DNA of 64,000 nt from NCBI GenBank assembly GCA_009760885.1, contig CM019696.1:40614267-40678266 (forward strand), given 5' to 3'. The translations under genes and the position numbers were made by a program. The notes beneath the pieces were generated by a model. It did not search any database. It was not told where the DNA came from and saw only the letters and a program-made list of their open reading frames with translations. Below are positions 20,374-32,309 of the stretch, in pieces (within the stretch, counting starts at the first letter, position 1; every line of letters starts with the position of its first letter). Source of the DNA: Achatina immaculata (lineage: Eukaryota > Mollusca > Gastropoda > Stylommatophora > Achatinidae).

Positions 20374-23053
20374 CTGAAACCAAAAACAATCCTGGCGCAT
20401 GATAGCTGGTGGAGCAACAGATAAACATAGTTATAAGATTTCAATGTGTTTGAGTTTCATGTCATAAATCAGGAGTAACTAAACTTGCTTAAAAGTAGGT
20501 GCAACATACGATCAACTTCAGATGTATGAGACATCAAGGCATGAACGAATATTACACACGTTTTTAATGTTACCTGCACATCATGTTACAGAAGTTTTAA
20601 TTAAACATTTATAAATTCATTGCCCGTATCGGCTTGTACAAGTACTGATTTTCCAGCACAGTTCCTGTATAACCCTTGTTGATCCTAAATTTCTTTAATC
20701 CTTCTAACTCAAATCTAGTAGTAAAATTAGTATTTAAATTTTTAACTGTATTTATTCACAATGAACATTAAATTTAAGTTTTAAAGTTTTAATCCAGTGG
20801 ACTTTCAATTTATACCGCCGGCGAAATTTCAAATGTTGATGATTTATAATTTTCCTTTATATTAACCGTAATATAAAAAATGAGCTCAGACAACTTATTT
20901 CCGCCACCCGCACAATATATATCAAACAGCAGTATGTGGCTCGGTACCCGTGAGTTCACTAATTCATTCATTCATTCATTTGCATGTCCCTTGCGGAATT
21001 TTGCCTCCCTAACAACACTTCTGTAGGCCTTTCGGTTGTGAGCAAGATGGCTTGCTGCTGATGCATCCATTTGCAGATCATCAACGATGTCCTGCAGCCA
21101 TCTTCGCCTTGGTATTCCTCTCTTTCTTTTTCCCATTATGTTGTTGTTTGGGTTTATTTGTATATTTTCAGAAGATAGTTTACCATTGCTTTCCTTCCAG
21201 GCAGTGACTGTACTAGTCAGTGATCGTAGCCATTGTCCCTACGTTGAGATCATCTGCCTACCATCCTAGAATGGTGACCATAACCAACATTATCTGTCGG
21301 CTGTTACAAATGTTAAATTCGTAATAAACTTCATGTACGCTTTCGAGCCTAATTTTTCATACGAGGGGCGTTCAGAGAGCAATGCACCACATCATTTTTC
21401 TTAGAAGCTGTCTATTCAAAAAGCATGAAATTAATATGCAATATGCATGGATATGTCTTGGAAACATCAGTATTATTCAACATAATCCCCATCAATTTGT
21501 ATGGCTCTATGTCAGCGCGAAACAAGTGCACGTATTCCTAACCCGTTCTAGATTTTCTCTTGATTATGTAACCATTTCTTCGCTGCATGAATCACTCTTC
21601 ATCATCTTAAAATCTTACCCCTCGAAGTGCATCTTTAAGTGGACCAAACAGATGGAAATCAGACAGTGGCAAATCGGGACTATATGTTGGATGGGGTAGT
21701 ACAATCCAATCCAATTTGGTGACTGCTTCCCCTGTTGCCAGACTTGTGTGAGGGCGCGCATTGTCGTAAAGGAGAAGCAGATGTGCTTGATTTTTGTGCG
21801 GCCGAACTCTACGAAAACGTTGATTGAGTTTTTTCAATGTCTTAATGTAAGCTTACAAAATGATTGTCTCTCCTATCAGTAAGAATAATGCCTTCAGCGC
21901 ATGTCAATATTTTTGCCTTTGTGGCTATGGCAGAACGTCCACAACGCGGCCGATCATGCAACTCCTTATCTCCACATTTTGATTCTTTGATTCTCTTAAC
22001 CCAGCAACTGACAGTACTCCTATCGACTGCAAAACTTCCATACGCATCACAAAGACGCTTGTGAAACAGTTTCCTTCTCTGCAACGAGAAATTCTATCAC
22101 AATTCGCTGCTTATATCGCAAGTTGCTAACACGCTCCATTTCAACGGTTAGGACAGTCATATTCTTTGGTCAGTTGCAGTGCAATTTGGTTCACACAATT
22201 GGCATATGCCATACTTAAAGTGTGCAAAATTTCATGCTTCCGTCTTCATTATTAGCTTAAAAAAAACGATGTGGTGCATTCATTTCTGAACGCCCCTCGT
22301 ACATTCCAATACTATTCTGACTTCTATGAATCCAAGCTATATGTTCTACTGTTTAGTGATGGCTTTACAAGCGATAAATGTCGAGGATATTCACGCGCAG
22401 GGGGTGTACACAGGAAAATGAAATGATGCCACTCCATCAACAGTAACAACTTCGAACCATCTCGACCTGAAACAGTTGCTAGGTGATAATGACTCAGTAC
22501 GTTTCTAAAGAAAGCTGGAAGAAAAAGATGGCGTGGTTTTTACAGGCAATAGCTGGCTAGAGGCTAGATCTGCCATCAGAACGGTCGTGGAACTAACTGA
22601 TAAGTCTGCTATTTTGGACTGAGCAGAAAAATTAAGAAGGAGACTAGTTAATCCCCAGTTCAACGAGGCATTTGTTTTAAAGATTCCCCCTACAAATTCA
22701 CCCTCAAAGGATCTGACAGAAATAGCAGAGAGATTACCAAATAACAAAATATATAAGCAAAAACTGTATTATAATTTATGGCAGCTTGCGGCTGAATTGG
22801 GAGAAATGTATTAGTCCCATGCAAAATTGAGCTTACCAACAACGATTCTGACAATCAGCTTAGAACACAGCTGGATGGTATCTAAAACCTCTTTATGCTT
22901 GATTCTGTTCGGTAGCCTGTCCAGGCAAAGGTCGGGCATACTGATAAAATTTCGATGTCCAGGATTCTTGTCACATCCGCCATAGTGTGCCATCAGTTCC
23001 TCGTCCGCCTCAAAGCATTCTACGTCCACGTGTGCTGTTGATGACACGAACAT
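19391..23053 (-). CDS. Trypsin-like serine protease, two exons, 'SHPHG/TCPGSSG' family
   Basis: Joined exons 23053-22837 and 20373-19391 give 399 residues. The junction is phase 1: exon 1 ends GTTGTTG before GTAAGC, and exon 2 starts after TTTCAG, making an Asp codon. Candidate catalytic residues are His136 in TNKHVVYDD, Asp189 (or Asp187) in THDIDL and Ser361 in CPGSSGGPV. ISHPHG (221-226) precedes the Ser block, a pattern I associate with uncharacterised trypsin-fold proteins of molluscs and other invertebrates. No signal peptide is evident. A hydrophilic insert (about 245-345) separates the SHPHG and Ser motifs. The intron holds a mariner and a LINE tail. More exons may exist at either end: a CAG lies just before the ATG, and the C-terminus after HSR looks unlike the family. 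Substrate and pathway are unknown. Confidence 0.72.
20956..21140 (-). mobile_element. LINE family B 3' tail in the protease intron
   Basis: The minus strand ends in GGGACATGCAAATGAATGAATG, with a (TGAA)n tail at 20957-20981. The upstream block has GCTGCAGGACATCGTTGATG. Only about 160 bp of LINE remains. Confidence 0.9.
21360..22301 (-). mobile_element. Mariner element with terminal inverted repeats, internally deleted
   Basis: Inverted ends of about 38 bp lie at 21362 (ACGAGGGGCGTTCAGAGAGC) and at 22299 on the other strand (ACGAGGGGCGTTCAGAAATG); the first 16 bases are the same and both reach a CACCACATC block. TA dinucleotides flank both ends (21360-21361, 22300-22301). The minus strand codes pieces of a DD34D transposase: DRSTVSCWVKRIKE and ELHDRPRCGRSA (N-terminal helix-turn-helix part), then LLLYDNARPHTS and PTYSPDLPLSDFHLFGPLK (second catalytic Asp onward). 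The part with the first Asp is deleted and frames are broken. Length is 938 bp against about 1.3 kb for full mariners. It is non-autonomous and sits in the protease intron. Confidence 0.93.
22500..22770 (+). pseudogene. Unrecognised coding-like relic in the protease intron
   Basis: One plus-strand frame reads KKLEEKDGVVFTGNSWLE, then RTVVELTDKSAILD, a TGA, and AEKLRRRLVNPQFNEAFVL followed by TEIAERLPNNKIY. Its composition is protein-like over about 85 codons with a single stop. It is not identified. It is probably a transposon or gene fragment, antisense to the protease gene. Confidence 0.3.
22837..23053 (-). CDS. Protease gene exon 1
   Basis: It encodes residues 1-72 plus one base (MFVSSTAHVD... 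to LCSKLIVRIVV). The N-terminal region has DRLPNRIKHKEVLDTIQLCS, typical of the family segment before the protease core. The donor is GTAAGC at 22836-22831 on the minus strand. The upstream ACTCACAG before ACATAATG could be an acceptor, so this may not be the first exon. Confidence 0.7.
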
Positions 23054-23109
23054 TATGTCTGTGAGTTTGTTTCAAGTGTGCATTATTTTGTCATGACAGC
23101 TTGGAAGTG

Positions 23110-23110
23110 A

Positions 23111-23177
<67 letters not shown>

Positions 23178-23180
23178 AAT
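23110..23180. repeat. (TA)n microsatellite
   Basis: About 70 bp of TA repeats with minor interruptions. Confidence 0.95.
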
Positions 23181-23868
23181 AACCTCTGGCCTTGCGCAAT
23201 ATTTAACCAAAAGGATAATGTGTCGTATCTCTATAAACAGAGATACGAGGGAAATGGATTGGTCACCTTGCACATAACTGAATCCTAATGTTAAATCTAT
23301 TCTAGCTAGCTACTCAAGCGGTTTAGTACCAGTTGCATGAGTCACTGCTTACCGTATTACTCTATTATAGTTGATTTTGACTGCTGATTTTAACTTGAAA
23401 ATCGGGTTTAACTTATTTCACCGACAGCTTTCAGTACATCGTACAATGTTCTAGTGTGTTTCGCCCTGAAGGAAGATTTCTTGCATTTTCAGAGGCATTT
23501 TCCATAACTACAGGCACCTCCCATGTACCCTCTGTTTTATACCTTGAAATGTTTTGATAATGGGTTTCCAAGCAACAATCTTAGCGAAACAGTATATCAC
23601 TAAGGACTGCTCAGTTTCAGAACTGATGTTTTCCGAAAATTTAAACTATCGGCGTTTTCTTTTTCTAAAGAATAATCCAAAAATTTCGTTCAAAAGGTTT
23701 AAAGTTGTCGTAGATATATGAAAGAAAACAATACCAAATAAGGTTAAATTGCAGTCCCTTAATTCACCAACAGTATCTATTAAAGAAAGAAAGAAAGAAT
23801 TCTTCAGTGTTATTTCTTTCACTTTCGTAACAGCAGGACTGTGAACAGAGCAGACAGACAGACAAAAA
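23181..23868. other. Intergenic stretch, no gene seen
   Basis: A small inverted repeat GTATCTCTATAAACAGAGATAC lies near 23226. Nothing else was recognised. Confidence 0.4.
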
Positions 23869-23871
23869 GAT

Positions 23872-23966
<95 letters not shown>

Positions 23967-24148
23967 GGATGGATGGATGGATGGATGGATGGATAGATGG
24001 ATAGATAGATAGATAGATGGATGGATGGATGGATGGATGGATGGATGGATGGATGGACGGACGGACGGATGGATGGATGGATGGATGGATGGATGGATGG
24101 ATGGATGGATGGATGGATGGATGGATGGACGGACGGACAGACAGATAA
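23868..24148. repeat. Compound (GATA)n/(GGAT)n/(GGAC)n microsatellite
   Basis: A GATA block (23870-23963) is followed by GGAT blocks with GATA and GGAC interruptions to 24148. The long minus-strand (Tyr-Leu-Ser-Ile)/(His-Pro-Ser-Ile) ORFs are repeat artefacts. Confidence 0.97.
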
Positions 24149-24564
24149 TCTGCATTGCATTAGAATTTGTAGATAGTTTTGTATCGAAGTATAACATAAA
24201 ATAATGAACAAAAACTATACAACACAACATGACTTCAGTGATAGCTGCCTAAAATGCCTAAACTATGATGATATCGATCGAGATTGGACCCATGTTTGGA
24301 CAGGTAGTAGTTCTGGAGAAGTCAACGTTTTGCTGGCTCAGTGTCAGAGTTTTGAATGGAGTGGTGGGGATTTACTTGTCGGCTCCTATCCTGGTAGATG
24401 ACTCCATTTGATTGTTACGCTGTTTAACAAAGCCTTATCTTCAACTTCCGCTTAGCAACCAAACACGCAGAAAGAAACAAAGTATAAACAAAAGCGAAGC
24501 AAAAAAAAAAAAAAAGAATCAGTTGAAAAGTCTCAAGATGTTTCTCAAATTGCTGTCTCCGGAC

Positions 24565-24845
24565 CTCTGGGGGTCCCCGAGATCTTTCACGATATGTGAG
24601 AAATTGGTCCCCGAGATCTCATATGATCTATGAGAAATTGGTCCCCGATATCTCTCACGATATGTGAGAATTGGTCCCCGAGATCTCATATGATCTATGA
24701 GAAATTGGTCCCCGATATCTCTCACGATCTATGATAAATTAGTCCCCGAGATCTCTCATGATCTATGAGAAACTGGTCCCCGAAATCACTCATGATCTAT
24801 GAGAAGCTGGTCCCTGAGATCTCCCACGATCTGTGAGAAATGAAA
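24565..24845. repeat. 34-bp tandem repeat with internal palindromes, about eight units
   Basis: GGTCCCC blocks recur every 34 bp (24573, 24607, 24641 and onward). Each unit contains GAGATCTC and near-palindromic CATATGATC/TATGAGA elements. It decays after 24830. Confidence 0.9.
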
Positions 24846-26104
24846 ATTATTTGCCTGTTTGTGTGAAAAGAAATGTTGAATAATAATGCCGTATTAAAGT
24901 GTCATCAAACAGTCTCATAGATCTGAGAAAGGGAACTTTAAGGCAAAATGGATGTTATGTATTTCTTTCATTCTATATCTGAATATATTTCAAAATAGAT
25001 CTTTGGCTTATAAAGTAACAAACAAAGAAACAAGAAGACTCGCTCTCTGAAGTCCAGGGTACATGCTCTGCGTCTGAACGTACAGAAAAAAAAATATGCA
25101 ACTACTAGATTCTACTATGACTCAAGAAAAAACATAAAACGTGGCAAAACTAAAAAAAAACAAAAAACCGAAAATATGACGAAGGTTATTTCCCCTTGGT
25201 TCCCTAGACATTACTAACCAACTTCATTGTACCTTATACAACAGATTATTTTCCAATATAATGGTGATTGATAAGTTGTGGTGTCGTTTTTTTTTTTTGC
25301 ACATACACAAAGCAAAAAAAAATGTTTTAAGCATAGAAGTGACGAGTTTTTGAAAAGCCGCATATAATTCTTACGTTTTCAAACTGTAAACTAAAGGTTA
25401 AGGAAGCATCTTATAGGGTAAGTTATCAGATTACTATGGCTAAAGAAGAGCACACAACAGATGAGAGACTAATGAAACTTTGTACAGCTGACGTCACTAA
25501 ATGCCTGCTAAATGAAAAGTCCGTGAAGAAAAGTGGCACTTCCACGTGACACAACAACCAGTTGAATTTTTGGTTTCGCTGAAAACATCAAGATTGAGTT
25601 AATAGCTCGTCTGAAGGACTGTTTCCACTGTACTTTTCCTTTACAAATGAGCGAATCTATGGAAGTGGTGGAACTTGCTGTTTTGCTTGTTTTCGTCCGG
25701 TATCAACACAAACACACAATCGAACAAGATTTGCTAATTAACGCAAGTGACACACTGAAATTTTCACTATGTTGAATAACTTCATCATGGAACAAGTGTA
25801 TGGACGACAGCAGCAATGGGTGCGTAAGATGGCTGACGACTTGGCGTGAATCAAGGCAGGAGCACCAAACTGCACTATTACTCATGTATTCCTCACTGCA
25901 TTGCATTTGCAGTTTGAAAACAAAATTGCCTGTTGCTATTAGGAAAGTCCTTGATGAAGAAGTGTAATTTATTAATTTTGTTAAATTCCCCCGCTGAACT
26001 CGCTTCTTTTCAATATTTTGTGTGACGAAATGAGAACCACGCAGACAATACTTCTACTGCGCCACCGAAGTGCGATCGTTGTCTCGGAGTAAAACACTTG
26101 TGTG
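24846..26104. other. Intergenic stretch, no gene seen
   Basis: Mostly AT-rich. It includes a short segment (25467-25550) duplicated at 27424-27510. No gene was recognised. Confidence 0.4.
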
Positions 26105-26595
26105 ACTGAGTTACCAGCTCTGTTTACTAAGAGCTTACATATTCCCAATGGCAACATACGGACGTGAAACATGGACACTTAATAAATCACTAGGAAAGAG
26201 AATTACAGCATTTGAAATGAAATGTCATAGAAGGGCACTTAGAATATCATGGACAGATCGAAAATCAAATAAAGAGATGTTGATGAGATTAAGGTGTTGC
26301 AGAAAACTGGCTCGTTAACACCGTAAAAATTAGAAAGCTGAGATACTTTGGCCACATCAAGAGACACAATAGCTTGTAGAGGTTGACAACAGAAGGCATA
26401 GTGCCCGCCAAAAGAGAAAAGGGACGACCTCGCTGCAGATGGACTCAGGACATCACGGAAAATCTGAATGTCTCACTTCAAGACACTGGTCAGCTTGCGC
26501 AAGACCGTATTGCATTCAGGGAGGCTGTGAGAGGGACAACGTTCTGGAAAGGACAATTTCACATGAAAGAATGTATTCATCATCATGAGCTTGAA
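26105..26595 (+). mobile_element. LINE family D C-terminal fragment
   Basis: Frame-shifted pieces are IPMATYGRETWTLNKSL, FEMKCHRRALRISWTDRKS, then the open piece KRGRPRCRWTQDITENL... to the FREAV block (26380-26600). They match the post-RT C-terminal region of endonuclease-RT LINEs but differ from families A and B. There are several stops. Confidence 0.8.
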
Positions 26596-27213
26596 AGTTT
26601 CCCATTACTCAAAGACTTTTATCTAAAGAAATCGGTGGTGATCTGACCAATTGTTTTTATGTATGATATAATGTGTCACCATTTGAAAGATCTTCAAAGC
26701 TCATTAAATCAATATTTTCCAGACAATCAAGACATGGTACTACAATTATTTTTTTAATGGATAAAGGATCCATTTAAAATGCAAGACATATACATTTGTT
26801 AATCATCACCACCATGCTGGCTGTTCCCATTAGGTCAACTCGCTACAAAGTTTTTGGTACGAAAGAACTCACTACACAGCTGTTTCACTACAATACAGTT
26901 CTTTCCACACTGGAATACTGGTACAAAATAAACAAATCTGAACTGACATATTGCTACTTAATTTATTTGCTGTGTAACTATTTGGCTATAGTATTAATTG
27001 CATACAGGAACAAACTTTTTAGTTCCATTATGATAATTTTTGACTGTTTGTTTTAAAAAAATATTTTATAAACGGTAGGGATATATACAACGTGAAACTT
27101 CACTTAACACTAAATAAACAGAAAATGTACGGTTTTGGAGACATTATTAGTTAGTTCTTTTATGAACGCAGACATAGATATTTATTTATATATGTCGAAC
27201 ATGTAAACTTTAT
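26596..27213. other. AT-rich stretch, no gene seen
   Basis: No coding or repeat structure was recognised. Confidence 0.4.
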
Positions 27214-27425
27214 CCAAAATATTTAAAGACAGACAGACAGACAGAGGCAGAAATACAGAGTGAAACAAAGAGATAAAAAGACAGACAGACAAAGAGACAG
27301 ACAGACAAAGAGACTGACAGATAAAGACAGAGAGGCAGATAGACAGATGAATGTATGGATGGATGGATGGATGGATGGATGGATGGATGGATGGATGGAT
27401 GGACGGATGGATGGATGGATGATGG
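27214..27425. repeat. (GACA)n-type and (GGAT)n microsatellites
   Basis: Degenerate GACA/AAAG/GACAGA repeats (27225-27345) are followed by a regular GGAT block (27354-27424). Confidence 0.95.
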
Positions 27426-27524
27426 ACTAATGAAAACCTTTCCGGCTGACATTGCTAACTACCTGCTAGATGATAAGTCAGTGAAGAAAAGTGCCACTTT
27501 CACATGATACTCGTCGTCAAAAGA

Positions 27525-27752
<228 letters not shown>

Positions 27753-28073
27753 TTGACAATCTATCACCCGTCTATGCATGTCTGGGACTTCATGTATAGC
27801 AATACTTCTTAATCTTGACATTTGACTTATTTAAATATTTTAATGAACAGAGAAAACCAGAGGTGTTCTTATTCTTATTCTCCGGCTTATATGTCTGCTT
27901 ATGCCATTAGCGTCGCAGAAAGTTTTATACATCAGTCCAGATAAGGTGAGTGACCTGGGTAGCTGTCATGTTATGTTTCCTCACCGTATCTTTCACTCCA
28001 ACTATCCACTTTTTTCTTGGTCATCCTTGCACCATATATCCAGCTCTTTTTCCCAGTGTATGCACGTGCATAA

Positions 28074-28362
28074 GAACTTAATATTGAAGAAGGCTGGCTA
28101 GTAAAGAAGATTAAAGAGAGAAAACTTAAATATTTTGGACACATTAAACGTCATGAGAATTTAGAGATGACCGTCTTGGAAGGGTACATAATGAGAAAAA
28201 GAAAGAGACAAAAAAACTAAGGCGAAGACGACTGCAAGACATTGTTGATTATCTTCAAATAGATGCATCAGCAGCAGGGCATCTTGCTTACAACCGATAG
28301 GCCTACAGAAGAGCCTGTTAAGGAAGCAAAGTTCCGCAAGGAACATGCGAATGACTGACTAT
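28074..28362 (+). mobile_element. LINE family B 3' fragment
   Basis: It begins AAGAACTTAATATTGAAGAAGG ([11 protein letters not shown]) and runs through TTTGGACACATTAAACGTC to the end AACATGCGAATGACTGACTAT. Frameshifts break the protein. It is truncated at its 5' end. Confidence 0.9.
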
Positions 28363-28596
28363 TGCACGTGCAGCTGGTTGTTCTGGATTCATACGTATCA
28401 AAAACACAACTTAACTCTGTGATTTTCTATCTATATAATATGTAGTGTACCAACTCTTTTGCAGTATAATGTGTTACAAATAAAGTATTTTTTTTTACTG
28501 AGTTAGATCGTGGTTAGAGAAAATATACTTTAGCGGTTTCATTTATAGCAGTTTTCTGCAGACCTATATGCATCTGCAGTATGTATTTATAGCGAA

Positions 28597-28830
28597 TTAC
28601 ACAAAGTTTACTTCAACCAATTTTTACCAAATCATCCACTTTCCCAGCAATAGTAGATACACAAAGTTTACTTCAACCAATTTTTACCAAATCATCCACT
28701 TTCCCAGCAATAGTAGATACACAAAGTTTACTTCAACCAATTTTTAACCAAATCATCCACTTTCCCAGCAATATACAAAGTTTACTTCAACCGATTTTTT
28801 TACCACATCATCCACTTCTCCCAACAATGG
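28597..28830. repeat. About 60-bp tandem repeat, 3.5-4 units
   Basis: ACACAAAGTTTACTTCAACC recurs at 28601, 28661 and 28721, with a shorter diverged last unit near 28775. The first two spacings are exactly 60 bp. Confidence 0.93.
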
Positions 28831-30039
28831 AAATTCTCTGTCACATGAAAATACCAACTCCCTCATTCGCTTTATCTCACACTCGGTTGATTGCTGCTTC
28901 TTGCTTCTAGCTGTAGTTTCTCTTGTCAAGACTCCAGCTCAAAATATGACCTCCGTGGTGCTAGTCGGCAGAGGCTTCTCGAGGAATTTTGTAAGTGTGA
29001 AGCGAAAGTATTTTACCTGTTACTTTCCACTCCATCTCCACTTTATTTATTAGCTGTTCTGTTTTCATCCATTACATTCCTTCCTCCCCACACCCCCAGT
29101 TAAAACAAGGAAAACTCTCAGGATACCCCCATTCTAAATAGAGGCAGTCATCCATGTCCTGGACCCCCTCTAGTTGCTCGGTGGTCAGTCTGGGATATTA
29201 CGACACAGCCACTCTATCGTCCTATGATTTGCTTAGCTTTGTTTGCTTTTCCTTCTTAATTTTTTTTTAATAATAAAGAAGAAATCAGCCAAGTGACAGT
29301 AGACTTGATTTATTGGTTTGCTCCCATAACAACTTTATGCTGTACTTGAACGCACAACACAGTGTCGTTATATTCTTACTAAACGCGAATACCCATTTGA
29401 ACTGCCAGTTGATATATTGCCCCACTTCTAAATGCTTTGTGTAGCCTGTAGATAAATTATCTTTAAACTACTCTTTATAAAACACTGATAGCATGGCGTA
29501 AAATACAACTTATACAGTTTCAATTTGGGTGGAAACGTTATACAAAATTGAAGTCCTCATATTTTTTCCTCCTTTTTTTTTATTTAGAGAGAATTGCAAA
29601 TAATTGAAGTAAATTATTTTTCTCCTGTATGTAATTAAAACAATATTATTTAGTTATTTTGTCTAAGAAACCTATGAGAAAGTAAAAGAGTTGTGCTGAT
29701 TTGTAGCGTCGTATTAATGAAGAAAAAAAAAACAAACCTAATAGCAGTCTTACCTCTGTAATCAATGAACTGTGATTTCTTTTCCATAGCGTTTCAAGCC
29801 TTCAGCAACTGCCGGTGTATGTCTTTGTGTGTGTGTCTGTGTGTGGCTGCGTTTTAAAATTCAAACTGTAGTCATGAGGGAGAGAACAACAAAACGCTGC
29901 TGAAAAATGTATAGATGTTTTTGATAATGACTATGAAGATAATCATAGTAATGATGAACACAGTGACGGTTAGAATTATTATTATTATTAAGGTGACGAT
30001 TGATATGACTATACTGATGATCAGAATTAACAGATCATA
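28831..30039. other. Intergenic stretch, one weak first-exon candidate
   Basis: ATG at 28946 opens MTSVVLVGRGFSRNF and is followed by GTAAGTG at about 28991, a good donor. I found no partner exon, so it is not called. The remainder is AT-rich, with a TG repeat near 29826-29846. Confidence 0.3.
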
Positions 30040-30355
30040 TGCTTAAATAGCACATCAGTTTACATTACTGTTTGCGTAGTACATAAATTTACGCTAATGT
30101 TTGCATAACACACCAGTTGATGCTGTTTACATAACATACTGATTTACATTAATATTTACATAACACATTAGTTTACACTAATCTTTACATAACATATAAG
30201 TTTACATTCATGTTTTCATAAAACACAAGTTACACTAACGTTTACACAACACATCAGTTTACACTAATCGTTATGTAACATATCATTTTACTCTAATCTT
30301 TACATTGCATATCAGTTTACACCGATCTTTATATAACAAATCAGTTTACGCTAAT
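30040..30355. repeat. About 30-bp degenerate tandem repeat, about ten units
   Basis: Units resemble CATCAGTTTACACTAATGTT plus TACATAACA, with strong divergence and small indels. Confidence 0.8.
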
Positions 30356-31779
30356 GCTGCGGATAGAAAAACTGATCTATAATACATCAGATAGCAGACA
30401 AAATTACTCTCCTTAAGAACTCGGAATGTTATAAGTTTCATGGAATATAATGAAATAAAGGTATCCCTAGATAACTTCTCAAAACCCACTTTGATGCTTT
30501 GGTTTGTAAAAGGGTCTATTTGCTGTCTGAAGATTATTCCAGAACTGTATTCATTAAAAAAAAAATTGCATTCGACTATGCAACACAATTTCACAAAGAA
30601 TAGTTGTTGATACGTTCATGTTTATTAAATATTTTCCTTCTTCGCAAATTTTTTGTGCGTGTTAATTTAATTTAATTTGACTTTAAAACTAGTGTGGCTT
30701 GCTGGTATAGCTTGCTGGTGTAGGTTGCTGGTGTGGCTTGCTGCTCCTCTGACTGTTAACTGAAAATGTTACCAAGTATTATTTTTAAATGTTTTTAAGC
30801 TGTCCAAATAGTTAAATATTTGTTTTCATATTTAAAACTACATAAGGTCTTTCATTTTAATATTTAAAAAAGCAATATAAAACCGTAAAGTTAATAACAT
30901 TTTCAGTGATATACCTTGCGTGCTGGTCTTGTGTCTGGAAATAACCCTCTGTAGAAGGCTGGTAATCATCAAATTTATTTCTGTGGTAATCGTATCGTCT
31001 ATTTCTGAATGCTTAGTAAGAACTGCTGTAGCAGGGACGAAGCACTCCAGGTCGAGTTAGGAATTTAGACCGAGTCCAGCCCTGAACAATATCGGGATTG
31101 CTACCTGCAACAACTGTTCGATAGATGAAATGAATTTTTTTTTTCTCTCACATTTCCGCTTCCTTACTAATAAGCAACACATGTCGGGCCTACTGGGTTG
31201 AAGGTTGTTTTTTTTTTTTTTAAGCCGCAGAGTCGCTCCGATTCTAAGCCACTTCCTGGGCATTCCTTGCCTTAATCTAACACTGCTCATGCCTTTTCCA
31301 TCTATGGAAGCTCATTCTAAACTCCTCCACATGCGTGCCGTTTCAGCTTCGAGTAAACAGTTCTTGTCTCTAATGGAACGAATGTTGACGTAGGCATATA
31401 CTGAGACTCGGTTCCACTCAATGACACCTTTATTTCTCCCCCCCCCCCCCACACACACACAGAGTTACTGAAGCAAGCTGCGCTGTACATTACCTCGATA
31501 CTTATATGTTGGAAACCGCGTTTAAAATGAGAGGATAAACGATAGGACAAATAGGATTTTTATTTCAAAGCTGGCGCATTTATTTTACAGAGAGGACTGC
31601 TGAAATGATCTTCACAACTGATGAAATAACTAGATTCAGTATGTTTATTATATTCATTGAATTTGCATTTTTAAAACACATATATCAAGGACAGGTATAC
31701 ATCCTCACATAAACATAATGCAGGTTTTAAAAAAAAAGATAGATTGAAAAAAAAGATTAGTAGACACGGCAAACAGAGA
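30356..31779. other. Intergenic stretch, no gene seen
   Basis: It contains four copies of a GCTTGCTGGTGT-like 15-mer near 30695-30742 and a C-run/CA tract at 31440-31460. No gene was recognised. Confidence 0.4.
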
Positions 31780-31880
31780 TAACGAAAGGTCACGAAGAAA
31801 TGCAAACAATCAATAACAATCCAATATTTCGACTATACGCCTTTATCAAAGACAACATAAATAACAAGACAAAAAAACTG
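31780..31880 (-). mobile_element. Solo 3' cassette of a Penelope-like element
   Basis: Read on the minus strand: TTTGATAAAGGCGTATAGTC followed by GAAATATTGGATTGTT. The same arrangement, AAAGG, then a few bases, then GAAATATTGGAT, lies downstream of the GIY-YIG relic at 33110 and recurs at about 51200 (-) and 63530 (+). No coding part is adjacent. Confidence 0.55.
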
Positions 31881-31984
31881 CTGGCGATTCCTTTGGTATA
31901 TAAGAGAAACAAAAGTTTATTTTAATACTGAATCACGTGCAAGCAGCGAAGATTCTAAGTGTTCTCAAATTTAGAAAGATAATT

Positions 31985-32100
31985 TTGACTTCTTAGAATA
32001 GGCATTGCTGTTTCACGTGTGATTTTCCTTGGACATAGTGATTTCGTTGCTGTTTCACGTGTGATTCTCCTTGGACAGAGTGATTTCGTTGCTGTTTGAC
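31985..32100. repeat. Two-unit 44-bp tandem duplication
   Basis: TTGCTGTTTCACGTGTGATT begins twice, and both copies are followed by CTCCTTGGACA/TTCCTTGGACA and GTGATTTCG. A partial third copy follows. Confidence 0.8.
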
Positions 32101-32309
32101 CCACATAAACAACTGAACGTCGCTTCTTCTCATTGACCCCTTTACTTCTCCTCCACATTGAGTGAACAAGTCGCATTTTAAATTACAGCACTTCCATACT
32201 CATATTAATAAGGCTGGAAGCAATAAAGTTTGCTTACATTAATATTTAGTAACAAAGTTTGGATTATTAGCCTTGAAAATTGTAGAAAAATCTGAAGTGA
32301 TCCGTGCCT

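Noticed and set aside
23646..24230. Long ORFs of HPSI/YLSI repeats
   Set aside because: Frames through GATA/GGAT microsatellites.
28946..28995. Possible first exon MTSVVLVGRGFSRNF with GTAAGTG donor
   Set aside because: No downstream partner exon found, so too short to call.
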